Shown one piece after another: positions 48,722-59,215 of a stretch of DNA of 64,000 nt (position 1 is its first letter; each line of letters starts with the position of its first letter). Position numbers and translations under genes: made by a program. Origin of the DNA: Kosakonia arachidis (GTDB taxonomy: Bacteria; Pseudomonadota; Gammaproteobacteria; Enterobacterales; Enterobacteriaceae); NCBI RefSeq assembly GCF_900116535.1, contig NZ_FPAU01000002.1:407301-471300 (forward strand), read 5' to 3'. The notes under the pieces were generated by a model. The model did not search any database. It saw only the letters and a program-made list of their open reading frames with translations, and was not told the origin of the DNA.

Positions 48722-50311
48722 TTAAAGACCCGACAGTTTTTGTGATTGCTTATAGAGAAGGCCGGTCAACGGCAGGGAAATCAAAATCATCAGCAGCGCA
48801 TAGGGCGAGGCCGCAACATAATCGATCTCGCTGGTGAGCGCCCAGAAACCGGTTGCCAGCGTGCGAGTACCTAGCGGTGAAAGCAGCAGCGTGGCGGTCA
48901 GTTCATTGCTGACGCCGAGAAAAACCAGCGCCGCCGCCGCCGCCGCGCCGGGCGCCGCCAGCCGCAGCGTGACGCTCAACAGTGCTCTGCCGGGTGAAGT
49001 GCCAAGGCTTTGAGCCACCTGTTCCAGCTCCACTGGCGCTTGCGCAATCCCGGCACGCAGATTGATGAGCGCTCTGGGCATCAGCATCAGCATATATGCC
49101 AGAAACAGCGTTACCTCGGTTTGGTAAATCGGTCGGGCATAATGGATGGTGACAGTGACCAGCGCCAGTGCAACAACGATGCCCGGCAGCGAACTGGTGA
49201 CGTAGTTGCATCCCTCCAGCACGCGGATCAGCGGGCGCGGATGGCGCACTGCAAGCCAGGCCGTCGGCAGCGCAAATGCCGTTGTCAGCAATGCACCGCA
49301 AAATGCCAGAAACAGCGTCTGGCGCAAAGAGAGCCACAAATCGGCGCTTGACCAGTTCGCCAGACCGCCAAGCCATAGCCAGCGGGCAAGCACCACCATA
49401 GGCGTACCGAGCGCGAGTATCGCCATCACCAGCATCAGCGTGAATCCGCACGCCGAACTCCCGCCGCCAAGCACAAAGCGGTGCTGCTTGCGTGCCGCAC
49501 CTGCGCCGACGCGAGCATAACGCGCTTTACCGCGCGCGGCGGTCTCCAGTAATAACAACGCCAGACAGCAAAGAGCGAGCACGCCCGCCAGCATGTTGGC
49601 AGCCGGGCCGCTAAAGGTGGACTGAAATTGGTCATAAATGGCGGTGGTGAAAGTATCAAAACGGATCATCACGAACAGGCCATATTCCGCCAGTAAATGC
49701 AGTGCAACCAGCAGCGCGCCGCCGCAAATTGCCAACTTGAGTTGCGGTAAAACTACACGGAAAAAGATGCGCCACGGTGGCGTGCCCAACGAGGCGGCAA
49801 CATCTTCAAGACCTGGATCCAGCCGACGCAATACGGCAGCCACTGGCATATAAATAAAGGGGAAATAGGCCAGCACCGCGAGAAAAACGGCGGCGGCCAA
49901 CCCATTGAAACCCGGCGCGACGCTGACCCAGGCATAACTTTGCACAAACGCCGGGATTGCCAACGGCGCAACGGCCAGCAGCGACCAGATGCGCCGCCCA
50001 GGCAGCGTGGTTCGCTCCGTCAGCCAGGCCATGGCAACACCTGCGGCCACACAGGCCGGAACGGCGCATGCAATCAGCAAAAAGGTGTTGTTGAGCAATT
50101 CACCAACACGCGGGCGAAAAATGAGCGCCCTCACCGTCGGCCAACCGGTATCAATACCCACCCCAATAACAAATCCCAGGGGTAGTAAGGCAAGCAGTGC
50201 CGCAAAAGTGGCTAATACCACCAGCACCACAGAAGGGCGGCGCCGGACGGTTTGGCTGGCCGCGCGGCGTGTCGCCGGAAGACTCAAACTGGACATAAAA
50301 CGCTCATTCAT
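48722..50311 (-). CDS. fbpB: Ferric iron ABC transporter permease (FbpB/SfuB type)
   Basis: A 529-residue inner-membrane permease with about 12 hydrophobic segments in two fused permease domains. EAA-like loops are present in each half ([21 protein letters not shown] and [20 protein letters not shown]). The start is uncertain; MSSL five residues downstream is an alternative. It stands between the binding protein and ATPase genes, spacing 7 and 1 bases. Confidence 0.9.
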   Translation of the reverse strand: MNERFMSSLSLPATRRAASQTVRRRPSVVLVVLATFAALLALLPLGFVIGVGIDTGWPTVRALIFRPRVGELLNNTFLLIACAVPACVAAGVAMAWLTERTTLPGRRIWSLLAVAPLAIPAFVQSYAWVSVAPGFNGLAAAVFLAVLAYFPFIYMPVAAVLRRLDPGLEDVAASLGTPPWRIFFRVVLPQLKLAICGGALLVALHLLAEYGLFVMIRFDTFTTAIYDQFQSTFSGPAANMLAGVLALCCLALLLLETAARGKARYARVGAGAARKQHRFVLGGGSSACGFTLMLVMAILALGTPMVVLARWLWLGGLANWSSADLWLSLRQTLFLAFCGALLTTAFALPTAWLAVRHPRPLIRVLEGCNYVTSSLPGIVVALALVTVTIHYARPIYQTEVTLFLAYMLMLMPRALINLRAGIAQAPVELEQVAQSLGTSPGRALLSVTLRLAAPGAAAAAALVFLGVSNELTATLLLSPLGTRTLATGFWALTSEIDYVAASPYALLMILISLPLTGLLYKQSQKLSGL

Positions 50312-50318
50312 ACGGCAA

Positions 50319-51335
50319 TTACAGGAGACCGGCCTCGGTCATTAACTCATTCACTTTTTTGCTGTTCAGCGCAGAAGGCTCAACCTTCGGCGCATCCAGT
50401 TGGTTCAGCGGTACTAGTTTCGCGTTGGACGTCGCGCCCACACCAACGGCATATTCAAAAGCGGTATTGGTACGCAGCATATCCTGCCCGGTTTTACCGG
50501 TGATCCACTTGATGAAGGCCTGAGCCTGTTTCTGGTGCTTACTGGAGGCTAAGACACCGCCGCCGGAAATGCTGACGAAAGCGCCCGGATCCTGATGCTT
50601 AAAGTAGTGAAGCTGGGTGTTTTTGCTGTTTTCGCCAGTTTTGGCCTGATCAACAAAGTAGTAGTAGTGGTAGATAATGCCGCCATCAATCTGCCCGGCA
50701 TTAACCGCTTTTAAGACGGTGCTGTTGCCTTTATAAGGCACGAAATTGGTTTTCATGGCTTTCAGCCAGTCGAGCGTAGCCTTTTCGCCTTTCAGCGTGA
50801 GCATCGCGCTGACAATTGCCTGGAAGTCCGCACCTGACGGAGACGCCGCCCAGCGGCCTTTCCATTCCGGTTTGGCTAAATCCATCATCGATGCCGGAAG
50901 CTGCGCCGCGCTGATTTTTGTCGGGTTATAAACAAACACCGTGCTGCGCGCGGCAATACCGATCCAGCGGCCATGCGCCGGGCGGAACTGCGCCGGAACC
51001 TGTTTCAGGGTATCGGCATCCAGCGGCGCGAACAGGTTGGCATTATCGACCAGCGTCATTGCCGGTGAGTTTTCGGTCAGGAAGACATCAGCCGGAGAAA
51101 CCTTTCCTTCCTGAACAAGCTGGTTGCCCAGCTCCGTGTCGCCGCCGTTACGCAGCGTCACTTTAATACCCGTTTCTTTGGTGAATTCATCAACCCAGGA
51201 TTTTGTCAGGTTTTCATGCTGCGCGTTATACACCACGATCCCGTCGTCGTTATTGGCGGCAGAGGCCGCAGACGCGGCGAAAACTGAAGAGATGACCAGT
51301 GCGATTGAACAGAACGGCAAAAAGCGATTCTTCAT
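50319..51335 (-). CDS. fbpA: Ferric iron-binding periplasmic protein (FbpA/SfuA type)
   Basis: Binds Fe3+ in the periplasm and delivers it to the permease. The 338-residue precursor has a signal peptide (to about residue 27). The mature protein starts with [16 protein letters not shown] and contains the iron-ligand tyrosines in [11 protein letters not shown]. The C-terminal residues [11 protein letters not shown] are typical of the group. Either ATG (51341 or 51335) could start. A Fur-like box is found about 75 bases upstream. Confidence 0.93.
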   Translation of the reverse strand: MKNRFLPFCSIALVISSVFAASAASAANNDDGIVVYNAQHENLTKSWVDEFTKETGIKVTLRNGGDTELGNQLVQEGKVSPADVFLTENSPAMTLVDNANLFAPLDADTLKQVPAQFRPAHGRWIGIAARSTVFVYNPTKISAAQLPASMMDLAKPEWKGRWAASPSGADFQAIVSAMLTLKGEKATLDWLKAMKTNFVPYKGNSTVLKAVNAGQIDGGIIYHYYYFVDQAKTGENSKNTQLHYFKHQDPGAFVSISGGGVLASSKHQKQAQAFIKWITGKTGQDMLRTNTAFEYAVGVGATSNAKLVPLNQLDAPKVEPSALNSKKVNELMTEAGLL

Positions 51336-51411
51336 CCTCATTCCTTTTAAAATAAGTGTAATAGTCAGCGCATGCGACCCGGCAGAAGTTTAATACCAGT
51401 AAAGGATGAAT

Positions 51412-51430
51412 GAGAATCGAAATAATTATC
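51412..51430 (-). promoter_or_regulatory. Fur-like box upstream of the iron transporter
   Basis: 14 of 19 positions match the Fur consensus GATAATGATAATCATTATC, including the whole ATTATC end. It implies repression of the operon by iron. Confidence 0.65.
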
Positions 51431-51673
51431 AAAAAGAGCGTTCAAAATTAAATACTATAAAAATGCGGATAACCAAATTAATATTCTAGACATTAATTGC
51501 GGGATACTACTAAGCTTAAGATAACCTTAAGTTATGCGACAATATTTCAGCTAATATTAAGCTCGGGGTTATAGCAACCGTCGATTTTCTTTGAGAGGAT
51601 AATAAATTAGCACCTGAACACACGGAATAGAATACAGGCATCGCATAACAGCCTGAAAAGGTAAAAAATAACC
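51431..51673. other. Intergenic region upstream of the iron operon
   Basis: No gene. AT-rich, holding the promoters of the iron operon and of the small gene at 51674. Confidence 0.4.
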
Positions 51674-51910
51674 ATGAAAAATAAAAAGATAGATACGATG
51701 GCAAAAGTGGCGATGCGCAGCAGAGGCTTGTCAGTGAAGGAGAGACGTGTTCGCTATCAGGGGAAAATTTTCACATTTAAATATGTATCCGGACACTATG
51801 AAGTGTTCTTTAACGATGAAAAGGTTGATGTTATCGAAACAGAAAACATCAATCAGGCAATTGCCGACTACAAAGAAAAACACAACAAAACCAAACGCCA
51901 GATGCCGTAA
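51674..51910 (+). CDS. Hypothetical small basic protein
   Basis: A 78-residue, lysine-rich protein (MKNKKIDTMAKVAMRSRGLS, then VRYQGKIFTFKYVSGHYEVFF). No signal peptide, membrane segment or known motif is evident. The central FKYVSGHYEVFFNDEKVD suggests a small beta sheet. No good ribosome-binding site is seen, so a later ATG (51698 or 51713) could be the true start. Confidence 0.5.
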   Translation: MKNKKIDTMAKVAMRSRGLSVKERRVRYQGKIFTFKYVSGHYEVFFNDEKVDVIETENINQAIADYKEKHNKTKRQMP

Positions 51911-52257
51911 AAATTAACCACAACGTTAATGCGGCTGTACGACGTGTCTTCATCGTAATAACCCATCGTTTACCCCGACAAATTCCTCACACAGCAAATA
52001 TTAAGCCTGCTAAGTAAGTAGTGCATTCTGCCGTCAGTAAAAACAGCAGTGATGTACCTTCTCTCGTGGCAGACGCCAGACAGCCGCAATCCTCAGCAAT
52101 AAATAGCTGAAGCAAAATGGCACCGATACTGACTTAAACTAAATATACATCAACACAACTACGCTATTCCGCTCAGGCCACCCATAACATATAAGATATA
52201 TTTTATGGATAAATTCTGAATTGCCTTTGCTTTGATTACGGATTTACCGCCAGAGGA
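51911..52257. other. Intergenic region, no gene seen
   Basis: About 350 bases without a supported feature. Confidence 0.4.
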
Positions 52258-52746
52258 TTATTTCAGATCCGTCGGCTGTGATTCTCCGGGAGTGAATGCC
52301 TGCACTTCCTGCGCAACCTTTTTCGCTTCCTGCTTGCGTTGCACATGTTCGCTGTTTTCTTTCTCGGCCCGGGCCATCTCCAATTCCTGCTGCGTTACTT
52401 TTTTGCCGGAAAAGGCGTCAATCATTTCCGTGCTGCCGTCAGGATATTTAACAATCGTTACCAGACGTCCACCAAATTGCGGAATGCCGGTCATCGCCAG
52501 CGCATAATCAATTTGATGATTTTCGACTTCTTTCTTTTGTGCGAGCTGTTGCTCCTCCTTTATAGCCTTCGCCTCTTTATGGCTTTCGGCACGGCTGGAG
52601 AGCGTCACTTTGGTACTTTCTTCCTGATGAGATTTATTACCCGCTCCGCTTTCAGTGGTGGTGTGTAGATCAGCTTTAACCGCCGTATTTTCATGTGTTG
52701 CATTGGCAAGCTGCGAGGTTGCCTGAATCGCCTGAATCTCCTGCAT
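52258..52746 (-). CDS. Hypothetical charged protein, 162 residues
   Basis: I do not recognise this protein. It is rich in Glu, Gln, Lys and Ala with predicted coiled coil at about 60-80 and 120-150, no signal peptide and no membrane segment. The centre (YALAMTGIPQFGGRLVTIVKYPDGSTEMIDAFSGKKV) is more globular. Of two adjacent ATG codons, 52746 has the better spacing from GGAG. Confidence 0.6.
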   Translation of the reverse strand: MQEIQAIQATSQLANATHENTAVKADLHTTTESGAGNKSHQEESTKVTLSSRAESHKEAKAIKEEQQLAQKKEVENHQIDYALAMTGIPQFGGRLVTIVKYPDGSTEMIDAFSGKKVTQQELEMARAEKENSEHVQRKQEAKKVAQEVQAFTPGESQPTDLK

Positions 52747-53161
52747 CATTATCTCCGCTGATGGTTACCCAGATAATTCTCTGCTGACTCATCCGATCTG
52801 AGTCGAAAAAAAACCCTCATAACGATTATCGACAGCAGAGAGGAACGGATTAATAACAAATAATGATGAAATAATAGTCGATAAAGACAAAATTTAAATA
52901 AGCAAATATTGTTCAATGACATTGATAATTTGCATTAAGGTGGATTTATTAAATTGAATATTATTTAAGTCACCACCTTAAAGTTAATTATATACATTAC
53001 AGCAGTATTTATTTCTTATTACTCATAACATTCACGTTTGGAAATGTTACAGCCATCGAACACCGCACGATAACCGCATCTGACGCCAAGCGAGTTCCCC
53101 ACACCTGCGGCATGCTGCTACTCTCAAACTCTCACAAAATGAAAAAACAGCAGGAGTGACC
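52747..53161. other. AT-rich divergent intergenic region
   Basis: No gene. CAGGAG at 53149-53155 is the ribosome-binding site of the DsbA-like gene and decides its start. Confidence 0.45.
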
Positions 53162-53719
53162 ATGAGCCAACAACCTTTACATGCCGCACCACTCAGTTGG
53201 GGCCACGGCCCTCGTACTTTCGAGATCTTTATCGAACCCACCTGCCCCTTCTCCGTCCGGGCGTTTAACAAACTGGAAGCGCTGTTAGAAGCCGTTGGCG
53301 AAGAGAACGTGACGGTCAAAATTCGTCTGCAATCACAGCCCTGGCATCTCTTCTCTGGTGTGATTGTACGCTGCGTCCTCGCAGCTTCGACGCTACCCGA
53401 TGGCAAAAACGCAGCGCATAAAGTGCTGCGTGCGGTTGCCGAACATCGAGAAGAGTTTGAATTTACGGATCATTGCAGCGGTCCAAATATGGATGCCACA
53501 CCGCAGCAAATTATTGAACGCATTGAAAATTACAGCGGTGTGCAACTGGTAGACGCTTTTGCCCGCCCGGAGCTGCAAACCGAAATCAAATGGCACTGTA
53601 AATACGCGCGTCAGAACGGCATTCATGTATCCCCAACCTTTATGGTCAATGGGCTGGTGCAGGCCGATCTTGGCAGCGGTGATGAGATCAGCGTCTGGGC
53701 ACAGCACATACTTGCCTGA
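53162..53719 (+). CDS. DsbA-family/thioredoxin-like protein with a single active-site cysteine
   Basis: A 185-residue thioredoxin-fold protein. The usual CxxC is CPFS here, in EPTCPFSVRAFN (about residue 27), so only the first cysteine remains. A helical insertion and cis-proline segment (VSPTFMVNG) complete a DsbA-like layout. No signal peptide is seen, so it is probably cytoplasmic. A single cysteine favours glutathione-linked or peroxidase-type chemistry rather than disulfide formation. It lies 63 bases before yghU, a glutathione-dependent disulfide reductase, and may be co-transcribed. Confidence 0.82.
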   Translation: MSQQPLHAAPLSWGHGPRTFEIFIEPTCPFSVRAFNKLEALLEAVGEENVTVKIRLQSQPWHLFSGVIVRCVLAASTLPDGKNAAHKVLRAVAEHREEFEFTDHCSGPNMDATPQQIIERIENYSGVQLVDAFARPELQTEIKWHCKYARQNGIHVSPTFMVNGLVQADLGSGDEISVWAQHILA

Positions 53720-53782
53720 ACCCACAACCACTTATACTCACTTAACCTGAACGTCAACACATCAACAAAAAGGCGGACCAAA

Positions 53783-54646
53783 ATGTCAGACAACTATCAG
53801 CCACCGAAGGTCTGGACGTGGGATAAATCCGGCGGCGGCGCTTTCGCTAATATCAACCGCCCGGTTTCCGGCCCGACTCACGATAAAACACTGCCGGTGG
53901 GCAAACACCCGCTCCAGCTCTATTCGCTCGGCACGCCGAATGGTCAGAAAGTTACGATCATGCTGGAAGAACTGCTGGCAAAAGGGGTTAGCGAGGCGGA
54001 GTACGACGCCTGGTTGATTCGTATCGGCGAAGGGGATCAATTCTCCAGCGGTTTTGTCGAAGTCAACCCGAACTCCAAAATCCCGGCACTGCGCGATCAC
54101 AGTACTACGCCGCCGACGCGGGTGTTTGAATCTGGCGCGATCCTGCTGTATCTGGCTGAGAAATTCGGCCACTTCCTGCCAAAAGATCCGGCAGGACGCA
54201 CGGAAACGCTGAACTGGCTGTTCTGGTTACAGGGTTCTGCGCCGTTCCTTGGCGGTGGCTTTGGCCATTTCTACAACTATGCGCCGGTTAAAATAGAGTA
54301 CGCAATCAACCGCTTTACCATGGAAGCCAAACGCCAGCTGGACGTGCTGGATAAACAACTGGCCGACCATAAATTCATCGCGGGTGATGAGTACACCATT
54401 GCCGATATGGCAATTTGGCCATGGTACGGTAATGTCGTGCTTGGCAATGTATATGACGCTGCCGAATTCCTCGATGTGGGCAGCTACAAAAATGTGCAGC
54501 GCTGGGCACAGGAGATTTTCGCCCGCCCGGCAGTGAAACGTGGTCGCATCGTTAACCGAACATTCGGCGCGCCGAATGAGCAATTGCACGAGCGCCATGA
54601 CGCCAGCGATTTCGATACGCAGAGCGAAGATAAACGCAACGCATAA
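53783..54646 (+). CDS. yghU: Glutathione S-transferase-like disulfide reductase YghU
   Basis: A 287-residue protein of the Nu-class GST group. It has an N-terminal extension (VWTWDKSGGGAFANINRP), a thioredoxin-like domain (LYSLGTPNGQKVTIMLEE, NPNSKIPAL and ESGAILLYLAEKFG) and a helical C-terminal domain (YTIADMAIWPWYG). E. coli YghU reduces disulfides with two glutathiones. The place next to the hyb operon is the E. coli order. Confidence 0.95.
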   Translation: MSDNYQPPKVWTWDKSGGGAFANINRPVSGPTHDKTLPVGKHPLQLYSLGTPNGQKVTIMLEELLAKGVSEAEYDAWLIRIGEGDQFSSGFVEVNPNSKIPALRDHSTTPPTRVFESGAILLYLAEKFGHFLPKDPAGRTETLNWLFWLQGSAPFLGGGFGHFYNYAPVKIEYAINRFTMEAKRQLDVLDKQLADHKFIAGDEYTIADMAIWPWYGNVVLGNVYDAAEFLDVGSYKNVQRWAQEIFARPAVKRGRIVNRTFGAPNEQLHERHDASDFDTQSEDKRNA

Positions 54647-54654
54647 TCTTCGCT

Positions 54655-54680
54655 ACCGGGCGGTATTCCGCCCGGTTTCT
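54655..54680. terminator. Terminator between yghU and hybG
   Basis: ACCGGGCGG pairs perfectly with CCGCCCGGT around a 4-base loop, then TTCTTAT. It starts nine bases after the yghU stop and can also serve the convergent hyb operon. Confidence 0.8.
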
Positions 54681-54786
54681 TATACTGCTCCCGCGATCTT
54701 CTGCTGTTTTTCACGATAAACACCACCAGAGTCTTAGAGAGCCGTGATTGGTCAGACACAGAGATCGAACCGCCCGGAATACATGC

Positions 54787-55035
54787 CTAACGCGCCAGCT
54801 CGTCGCTCTCCATTTGTCGAAGCGCCGCGAGCGTTGCCAGCGCCTCTTGCTCATCAATAATGCTCATGGCAAAGCCGACATGCACCAGCACCCACTGGCC
54901 GAGCAATTGGCGCGGCGATTCCTCGCACACCAGCGCGATATTGACATCGCGGCGCACACCACATACATCGACCTGCGCCAGTTGATGAAAATCTTCGCCA
55001 ACGGCCACCACCTGGCCCGGTACGCCTATACACAT
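54787..55035 (-). CDS. hybG: Hydrogenase-2 maturation chaperone HybG (HypC family)
   Basis: An 82-residue chaperone that delivers the Fe(CN)2CO group with HypD to the large subunit HybC. The N-terminal [10 protein letters not shown] with the essential Cys2 fits the HypC family, as does the central [12 protein letters not shown]. The ATG at 55035 gives the required Cys2. Last gene of the hyb operon. Confidence 0.96.
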   Translation of the reverse strand: MCIGVPGQVVAVGEDFHQLAQVDVCGVRRDVNIALVCEESPRQLLGQWVLVHVGFAMSIIDEQEALATLAALRQMESDELAR

Positions 55036-55042
55036 CGTTGCA

Positions 55043-55381
55043 TTACTCCACTTCAATACTTTTAATCTGCACGCCATCGCTGTGCTCAATATGCAACGTC
55101 GGGCAGTGACAGCGCGGACATTCGTCGTGCCGGGTGATCTCTACCGACGCACTACAGTTCCAGCACCACGCTTGCGCGGGTTTATGGATGATATGCAACG
55201 CGCAACCCTGTGCAAGCGTATCGCGACAGGCAATATCGAAACCAAAACGCAGGGCGCTCTCTTCGACACAGGCCAGAGCGCCAATTTCCAGCCAAACGCC
55301 AGTCACGCGCTGCGCGCCGTGCTGCTTCGCCTGCTGTTCGATAATTTCCACCGCATTCTGGCACAGCGATAACTCATGCAT
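55043..55381 (-). CDS. hybF: Hydrogenase-2 nickel insertion protein HybF (HypA family)
   Basis: A 112-residue nickel metallochaperone that works with HypB. The start [13 protein letters not shown] carries the nickel-binding His2. A zinc ribbon of two CxxC pairs, CWNC and CPRC, is near residues 72-91. The ATG at 55381 is needed to place His2; it overlaps the end of hybE by eight bases. Confidence 0.96.
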   Translation of the reverse strand: MHELSLCQNAVEIIEQQAKQHGAQRVTGVWLEIGALACVEESALRFGFDIACRDTLAQGCALHIIHKPAQAWCWNCSASVEITRHDECPRCHCPTLHIEHSDGVQIKSIEVE

Positions 55382-55856
55382 GCTGTGCATCTCGCTTGCC
55401 GAACAGCAACGCGCGGCGGCTTACACTGGCATCCGTTACGGGTAGCGAGAGCGCCATCTTCAGGCAGTTATCCGCCAGTTGTACGCCCTGCTGTGGGCTG
55501 AGATCGGGCGTTAGTGGCGACATTAAGGAGCAACTCAGGTACTGCCCCAGCGCCGGTAATTCTCCCACGGTAAAAGTCATCTCGCCGTAGGGTAATTGTA
55601 ACCCCAGTCGCTCGCTGACGCGCCGCACCGGCCAGCTTTGCTGCGGACCAGGATAGATTTGCAAACTCAGCATCCACGGCGTCAACACGCAACCAATCCA
55701 CTGATTTTCAAACAGAGTAAATGGCGTGGCGTAGACGTCCATTTGCGGATGCACGAACGGCAGCCCCTGCATTTCATGGTCGGCAATCGTCTTAAAAGAC
55801 TGCTGAACTTCGAGATGCGGCGAAACGTCAAATCCTGCTAATACATCATTGTGCAT
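55374..55856 (-). CDS. hybE: Hydrogenase-2 assembly chaperone HybE
   Basis: A 160-residue cytoplasmic chaperone that binds the Tat precursor HybO and coordinates export with HybC. It matches E. coli HybE in the segments TPWMLSLQIYPGP, LGLQLPYGEMTFTVGE and YLSCSLMSPL. It overlaps hybD by eleven bases. Confidence 0.94.
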   Translation of the reverse strand: MHNDVLAGFDVSPHLEVQQSFKTIADHEMQGLPFVHPQMDVYATPFTLFENQWIGCVLTPWMLSLQIYPGPQQSWPVRRVSERLGLQLPYGEMTFTVGELPALGQYLSCSLMSPLTPDLSPQQGVQLADNCLKMALSLPVTDASVSRRALLFGKRDAQHA

Positions 55857-56343
55857 GAGCAGCCTCCCGTGGCGTCAGCACAACACCGGATTCAGCCAAC
55901 GCATCCATCACCGCCGCCAACGCGCTATCAAGGCTGGATTCCACTACCGGCGTCATGCCGATATGCGGCTCCAGCGAGGCTGGCGTAACGCCGATCAGTG
56001 TGAGTTTTGCTGGAAACTCACCGGTAAAACGCAGCGCCGACAGGACATCCGCCAGCCCCAGTTGGTGCGGAGAAATTTTATTACTGAACAGCGTCGGCAC
56101 TTCGTCGTCGCGCAGGATAATAACCCTTCCAGGATCGCTTTTCCTGCTGACGATCGCATCGGCAATAATCAGGTGATCGCGGTTAGCCATCGCGTCGAGT
56201 AGTTCCATTCCGGCGGTACCGCCATCCAGCACGTCAACGTCTTCCGGCAGGTGGAAGCGCTGCGCCAGCGCCTCCACAACCCGTACGCCAATCGCTTCGT
56301 CGGTCAATAAAATGTTGCCGACGCCCAGTACTAAAATCGACAT
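55846..56343 (-). CDS. hybD: Hydrogenase-2 maturation endopeptidase HybD
   Basis: A 165-residue protease that removes the C-terminal peptide of HybC after nickel is inserted. The nickel-sensing residues are present: Glu in GNILLTDEAIGVR, Asp in DGGTAGMELLDAM and His in NKISPHQLGLADVL. The ATG overlaps the hybC stop codon by one base (TGATG). Confidence 0.96.
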   Translation of the reverse strand: MSILVLGVGNILLTDEAIGVRVVEALAQRFHLPEDVDVLDGGTAGMELLDAMANRDHLIIADAIVSRKSDPGRVIILRDDEVPTLFSNKISPHQLGLADVLSALRFTGEFPAKLTLIGVTPASLEPHIGMTPVVESSLDSALAAVMDALAESGVVLTPREAAHAQ

Positions 56344-58046
56344 CACAGCACCTTCACCGACACAACATCGTTGCCGTCCGCATCCAGCACATGCACTGCA
56401 CAGGACATGCAGGGGTCGAACGAATGCACGGTGCGCACCACTTCCAGCGGTTTTTGCACGTCCGCAACCGGCGTACCCACCAGCGACAATTCGTATGGCC
56501 CGGCGTCATCATTAAAGTTGCGCGGCCCGGCATTCCAGGTCGATGGCACAACCGCCTGATAGTTTGCGATTTTACCGTCTTTGATCACCACCCAGTGGGA
56601 GAGCATGCCGCGCGGCGCTTCCAGAAAGCCGACGCCTTTAAATTCGCCGCTCTGCGGAATGTCGGTTTTCACATAGGTCTGCATGTCGCCTTTGCCGATG
56701 TTGGCGAGCAGCGCCTGATACTGATTTTGCAACACGCCGTGGAGTTCACAGGCGTGAACGGTGCGACCAATAATACGTCCCAGCGTTGAATGTAGCTGCG
56801 CCACGCCGATGGTTTTGCCGGCCAGTTTCTGGTAGATAGCGACAATATCGTTCAGCTTAGTCGCCGTGGTTTCGTGCTTCGCCGCCAATTTACAGAGCAT
56901 ATTCGCCAGCGGACCGACTTCCACCGTTTTGCCGTAAAAAGTGGGCGATTTCACCCAGGAATATTTGCCCTCTTCCTGCCAGCCGGTGTACTGAGGCAAT
57001 GTGGTGCCCTGCCACGGCGCCTGCGGTGCCTCATCTTTGTACCATGCGTGTTTTGAGCTCTCCTGGATCCCTTTCACCATAAAGGGATCGTCACCCGTCG
57101 TGATCGCCCGGAAGGTACTGAGATCGGCATTCTCGATATACCCGCCGGGGAACAGGAAGCTGCCATTTTTGGCATCGGTGGGAAATTCCGGCGTACTGAG
57201 GTAATTCACCGCGCCTTTGCCAAGCGACAGCCACTCGGGATAAAACGCAGCAATAACAGCGGTATCGACTTTATAAACTTGCTCAATAAAACCCTCAAGG
57301 CGATCGATAAACGACTTCAGGTACATCAGACGTTCAAGATTCAGCACTTCAATGCCATCGAGGTTGATCGGGTTAGCAACACCGCCGACCGCCAGGTTCT
57401 GGATATGCGGCGACTTGCCACCGAGCAGCGCTACTATGCGGTTAGCATCGCGCTGACACTCCAGCGCTTGCAGGTAGTGTGCGACGGCTATCAGGTTCAC
57501 TTCCGGCGGTAACTTCATTGCCGGATGTCCCCAGTAACCGTTGGCAAAAATGCCCAACTGCCCGCTGGCGACCAGTGCTTTGATCTTATCCTGTACTGCT
57601 TTGAACTCGCCTTCACTGTTCTGCGGCCAGTCGGAGATCCCTCTCAGCAGCGCGGCGGCTTTTGCCGGATCGGCCTGCAACGCCGAGGTGATATCAACCC
57701 AATCGAGCGCCGAGAGTTGATAAAAATGGACGATGTGATCGTGGATCGAGTGTGCTGCAAGAATGATGTTGCGGATGTACTGCGCATTCAGCGGCACATT
57801 GACCTTCAACGCGCTTTCTACTGCCCGCACCGAGGCGATAGCGTGAATGGTAGTACAAACCCCACAAATACGCTGCATGATGATCCAGGCATCGCGTGGA
57901 TCACGATCCTTCACAATCTCTTCCATTCCGCGCCACATGGTTCCCGATGACCAGGCCTTTGATACGACGCCGTTTTCAATTTCGCAATCAATGCGTAAAT
58001 GACCCTCAATGCGGGTCACCGGATCGATGGTGATACGTTGACTCAT
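56343..58046 (-). CDS. hybC: Hydrogenase-2 large subunit HybC
   Basis: The NiFe catalytic subunit of the periplasm-facing uptake hydrogenase-2. The 567-residue precursor holds the two CxxC nickel-ligand pairs: RICGVCTTIHA (about residue 60) and DPCMSCAVH near the C-terminus. The 15 residues after that last His (VLDADGNDVVSVKVL) are the peptide expected to be removed by HybD. It has no Tat signal and is carried with HybO. The start overlaps hybB by four bases. Confidence 0.97.
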   Translation of the reverse strand: MSQRITIDPVTRIEGHLRIDCEIENGVVSKAWSSGTMWRGMEEIVKDRDPRDAWIIMQRICGVCTTIHAIASVRAVESALKVNVPLNAQYIRNIILAAHSIHDHIVHFYQLSALDWVDITSALQADPAKAAALLRGISDWPQNSEGEFKAVQDKIKALVASGQLGIFANGYWGHPAMKLPPEVNLIAVAHYLQALECQRDANRIVALLGGKSPHIQNLAVGGVANPINLDGIEVLNLERLMYLKSFIDRLEGFIEQVYKVDTAVIAAFYPEWLSLGKGAVNYLSTPEFPTDAKNGSFLFPGGYIENADLSTFRAITTGDDPFMVKGIQESSKHAWYKDEAPQAPWQGTTLPQYTGWQEEGKYSWVKSPTFYGKTVEVGPLANMLCKLAAKHETTATKLNDIVAIYQKLAGKTIGVAQLHSTLGRIIGRTVHACELHGVLQNQYQALLANIGKGDMQTYVKTDIPQSGEFKGVGFLEAPRGMLSHWVVIKDGKIANYQAVVPSTWNAGPRNFNDDAGPYELSLVGTPVADVQKPLEVVRTVHSFDPCMSCAVHVLDADGNDVVSVKVL

Positions 58047-59215
58047 GCTTCACTCGCCTCATGTCGCGCAGGTGTTTTTAACGGAGGAATAATAGGCAAC
58101 AGACGTATGAGTAAGATGTATGCACAGACTTCAATTGCCACAAAACCAATAGAGATCATCAGCTCCTCCCACGTCGGGAAGTAGCCATATCCGTTGCCGG
58201 GATTGAAGGCCAGCAGCGAATAGGAGAGCCGCCACAGCGCGCAGCCTAACAGCATGCTGAGAGCGGCCAGGAACAGAATACGGGAATCGTTGCGCCAGCG
58301 GGAAACGCGCAGCGCCAGTAACGGGAAAGCCAGTAGTGCCAGTTCCAGCCAGAATATAAGGCTGTAAAAATCCCCGGCGAACGCGTAATGCCATTTGCCG
58401 CGCCAGCTGATTTCCCCGACGCGCAGCAGCAGGAACAGCGCCAGCAGGACGCTTAGTACGCCCATCAGTTTATTGAACAGGCGCTTCTCATCCGGGCCGT
58501 CACCCCGCAGGCTGGCCTGCATTAAGGAACCTTCAAAGATAACGATCGAAAAGCCCATTATAAAAGCAGTCAGTAGTGAGAAGAGCGGCAGCATTTCGTA
58601 GCTTTGCCACAGCGGATACACTTTGTATCCGGCGGCAATCATCAGCGATCCCATCGATGACTGGTGCATCGTCGGCAACAGAGCGCCAAGGGCGATGATA
58701 AAAAACATCACCTTGTTCAGACGACGTAGCGAAACCTTCCAGCCCAGTCTTTCGAGCAGAGCTGGCGCAAATTCCAGCGCCATTACGCCGATATAGATAG
58801 TCATACACACGGCTGTTTCAAACAGCACCGAATTGACGTTGAAGTATCCGGGAATGTAGAAATACGGCAGATTCCAGTAGCGGCCAACGTCAATGGTGAT
58901 GGATAACCCGCCCAGCGAGTAACCAAACAGGCTACACAGCAGCGCCGGACGCACCAGCGGATGATAATCGCCGCGATTGAAGACGTAGACCGCCCACGCC
59001 AGCGCCCAGCCGCCGCAGGCGAAACCAGTGCCGATCAGCAGGTCAAAAGCGATCCAGATCCCCCACGGATACCCGCCATTCATATCAGAGACCGATCCCA
59101 GACCGAAGATCAGACGCTTGAGAATAAAGATCGCGCACAGCACGACCAACGGGGCGAACATAAGCACGGGTTTGCTCAGCAGCTTACCGCCCATGGCTTG
59201 TGGATCATGACTCAT
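58043..59215 (-). CDS. hybB: Hydrogenase-2 integral membrane subunit HybB
   Basis: A 390-residue quinone-linked membrane subunit of the NrfD type with about nine to ten hydrophobic segments. It matches E. coli HybB, including [20 protein letters not shown] and [13 protein letters not shown]. The ATG at 59215 lies inside the hybA 3' end; an in-frame ATG two codons upstream is less like the E. coli start. Confidence 0.96.
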   Translation of the reverse strand: MSHDPQAMGGKLLSKPVLMFAPLVVLCAIFILKRLIFGLGSVSDMNGGYPWGIWIAFDLLIGTGFACGGWALAWAVYVFNRGDYHPLVRPALLCSLFGYSLGGLSITIDVGRYWNLPYFYIPGYFNVNSVLFETAVCMTIYIGVMALEFAPALLERLGWKVSLRRLNKVMFFIIALGALLPTMHQSSMGSLMIAAGYKVYPLWQSYEMLPLFSLLTAFIMGFSIVIFEGSLMQASLRGDGPDEKRLFNKLMGVLSVLLALFLLLRVGEISWRGKWHYAFAGDFYSLIFWLELALLAFPLLALRVSRWRNDSRILFLAALSMLLGCALWRLSYSLLAFNPGNGYGYFPTWEELMISIGFVAIEVCAYILLIRLLPIIPPLKTPARHEASEA

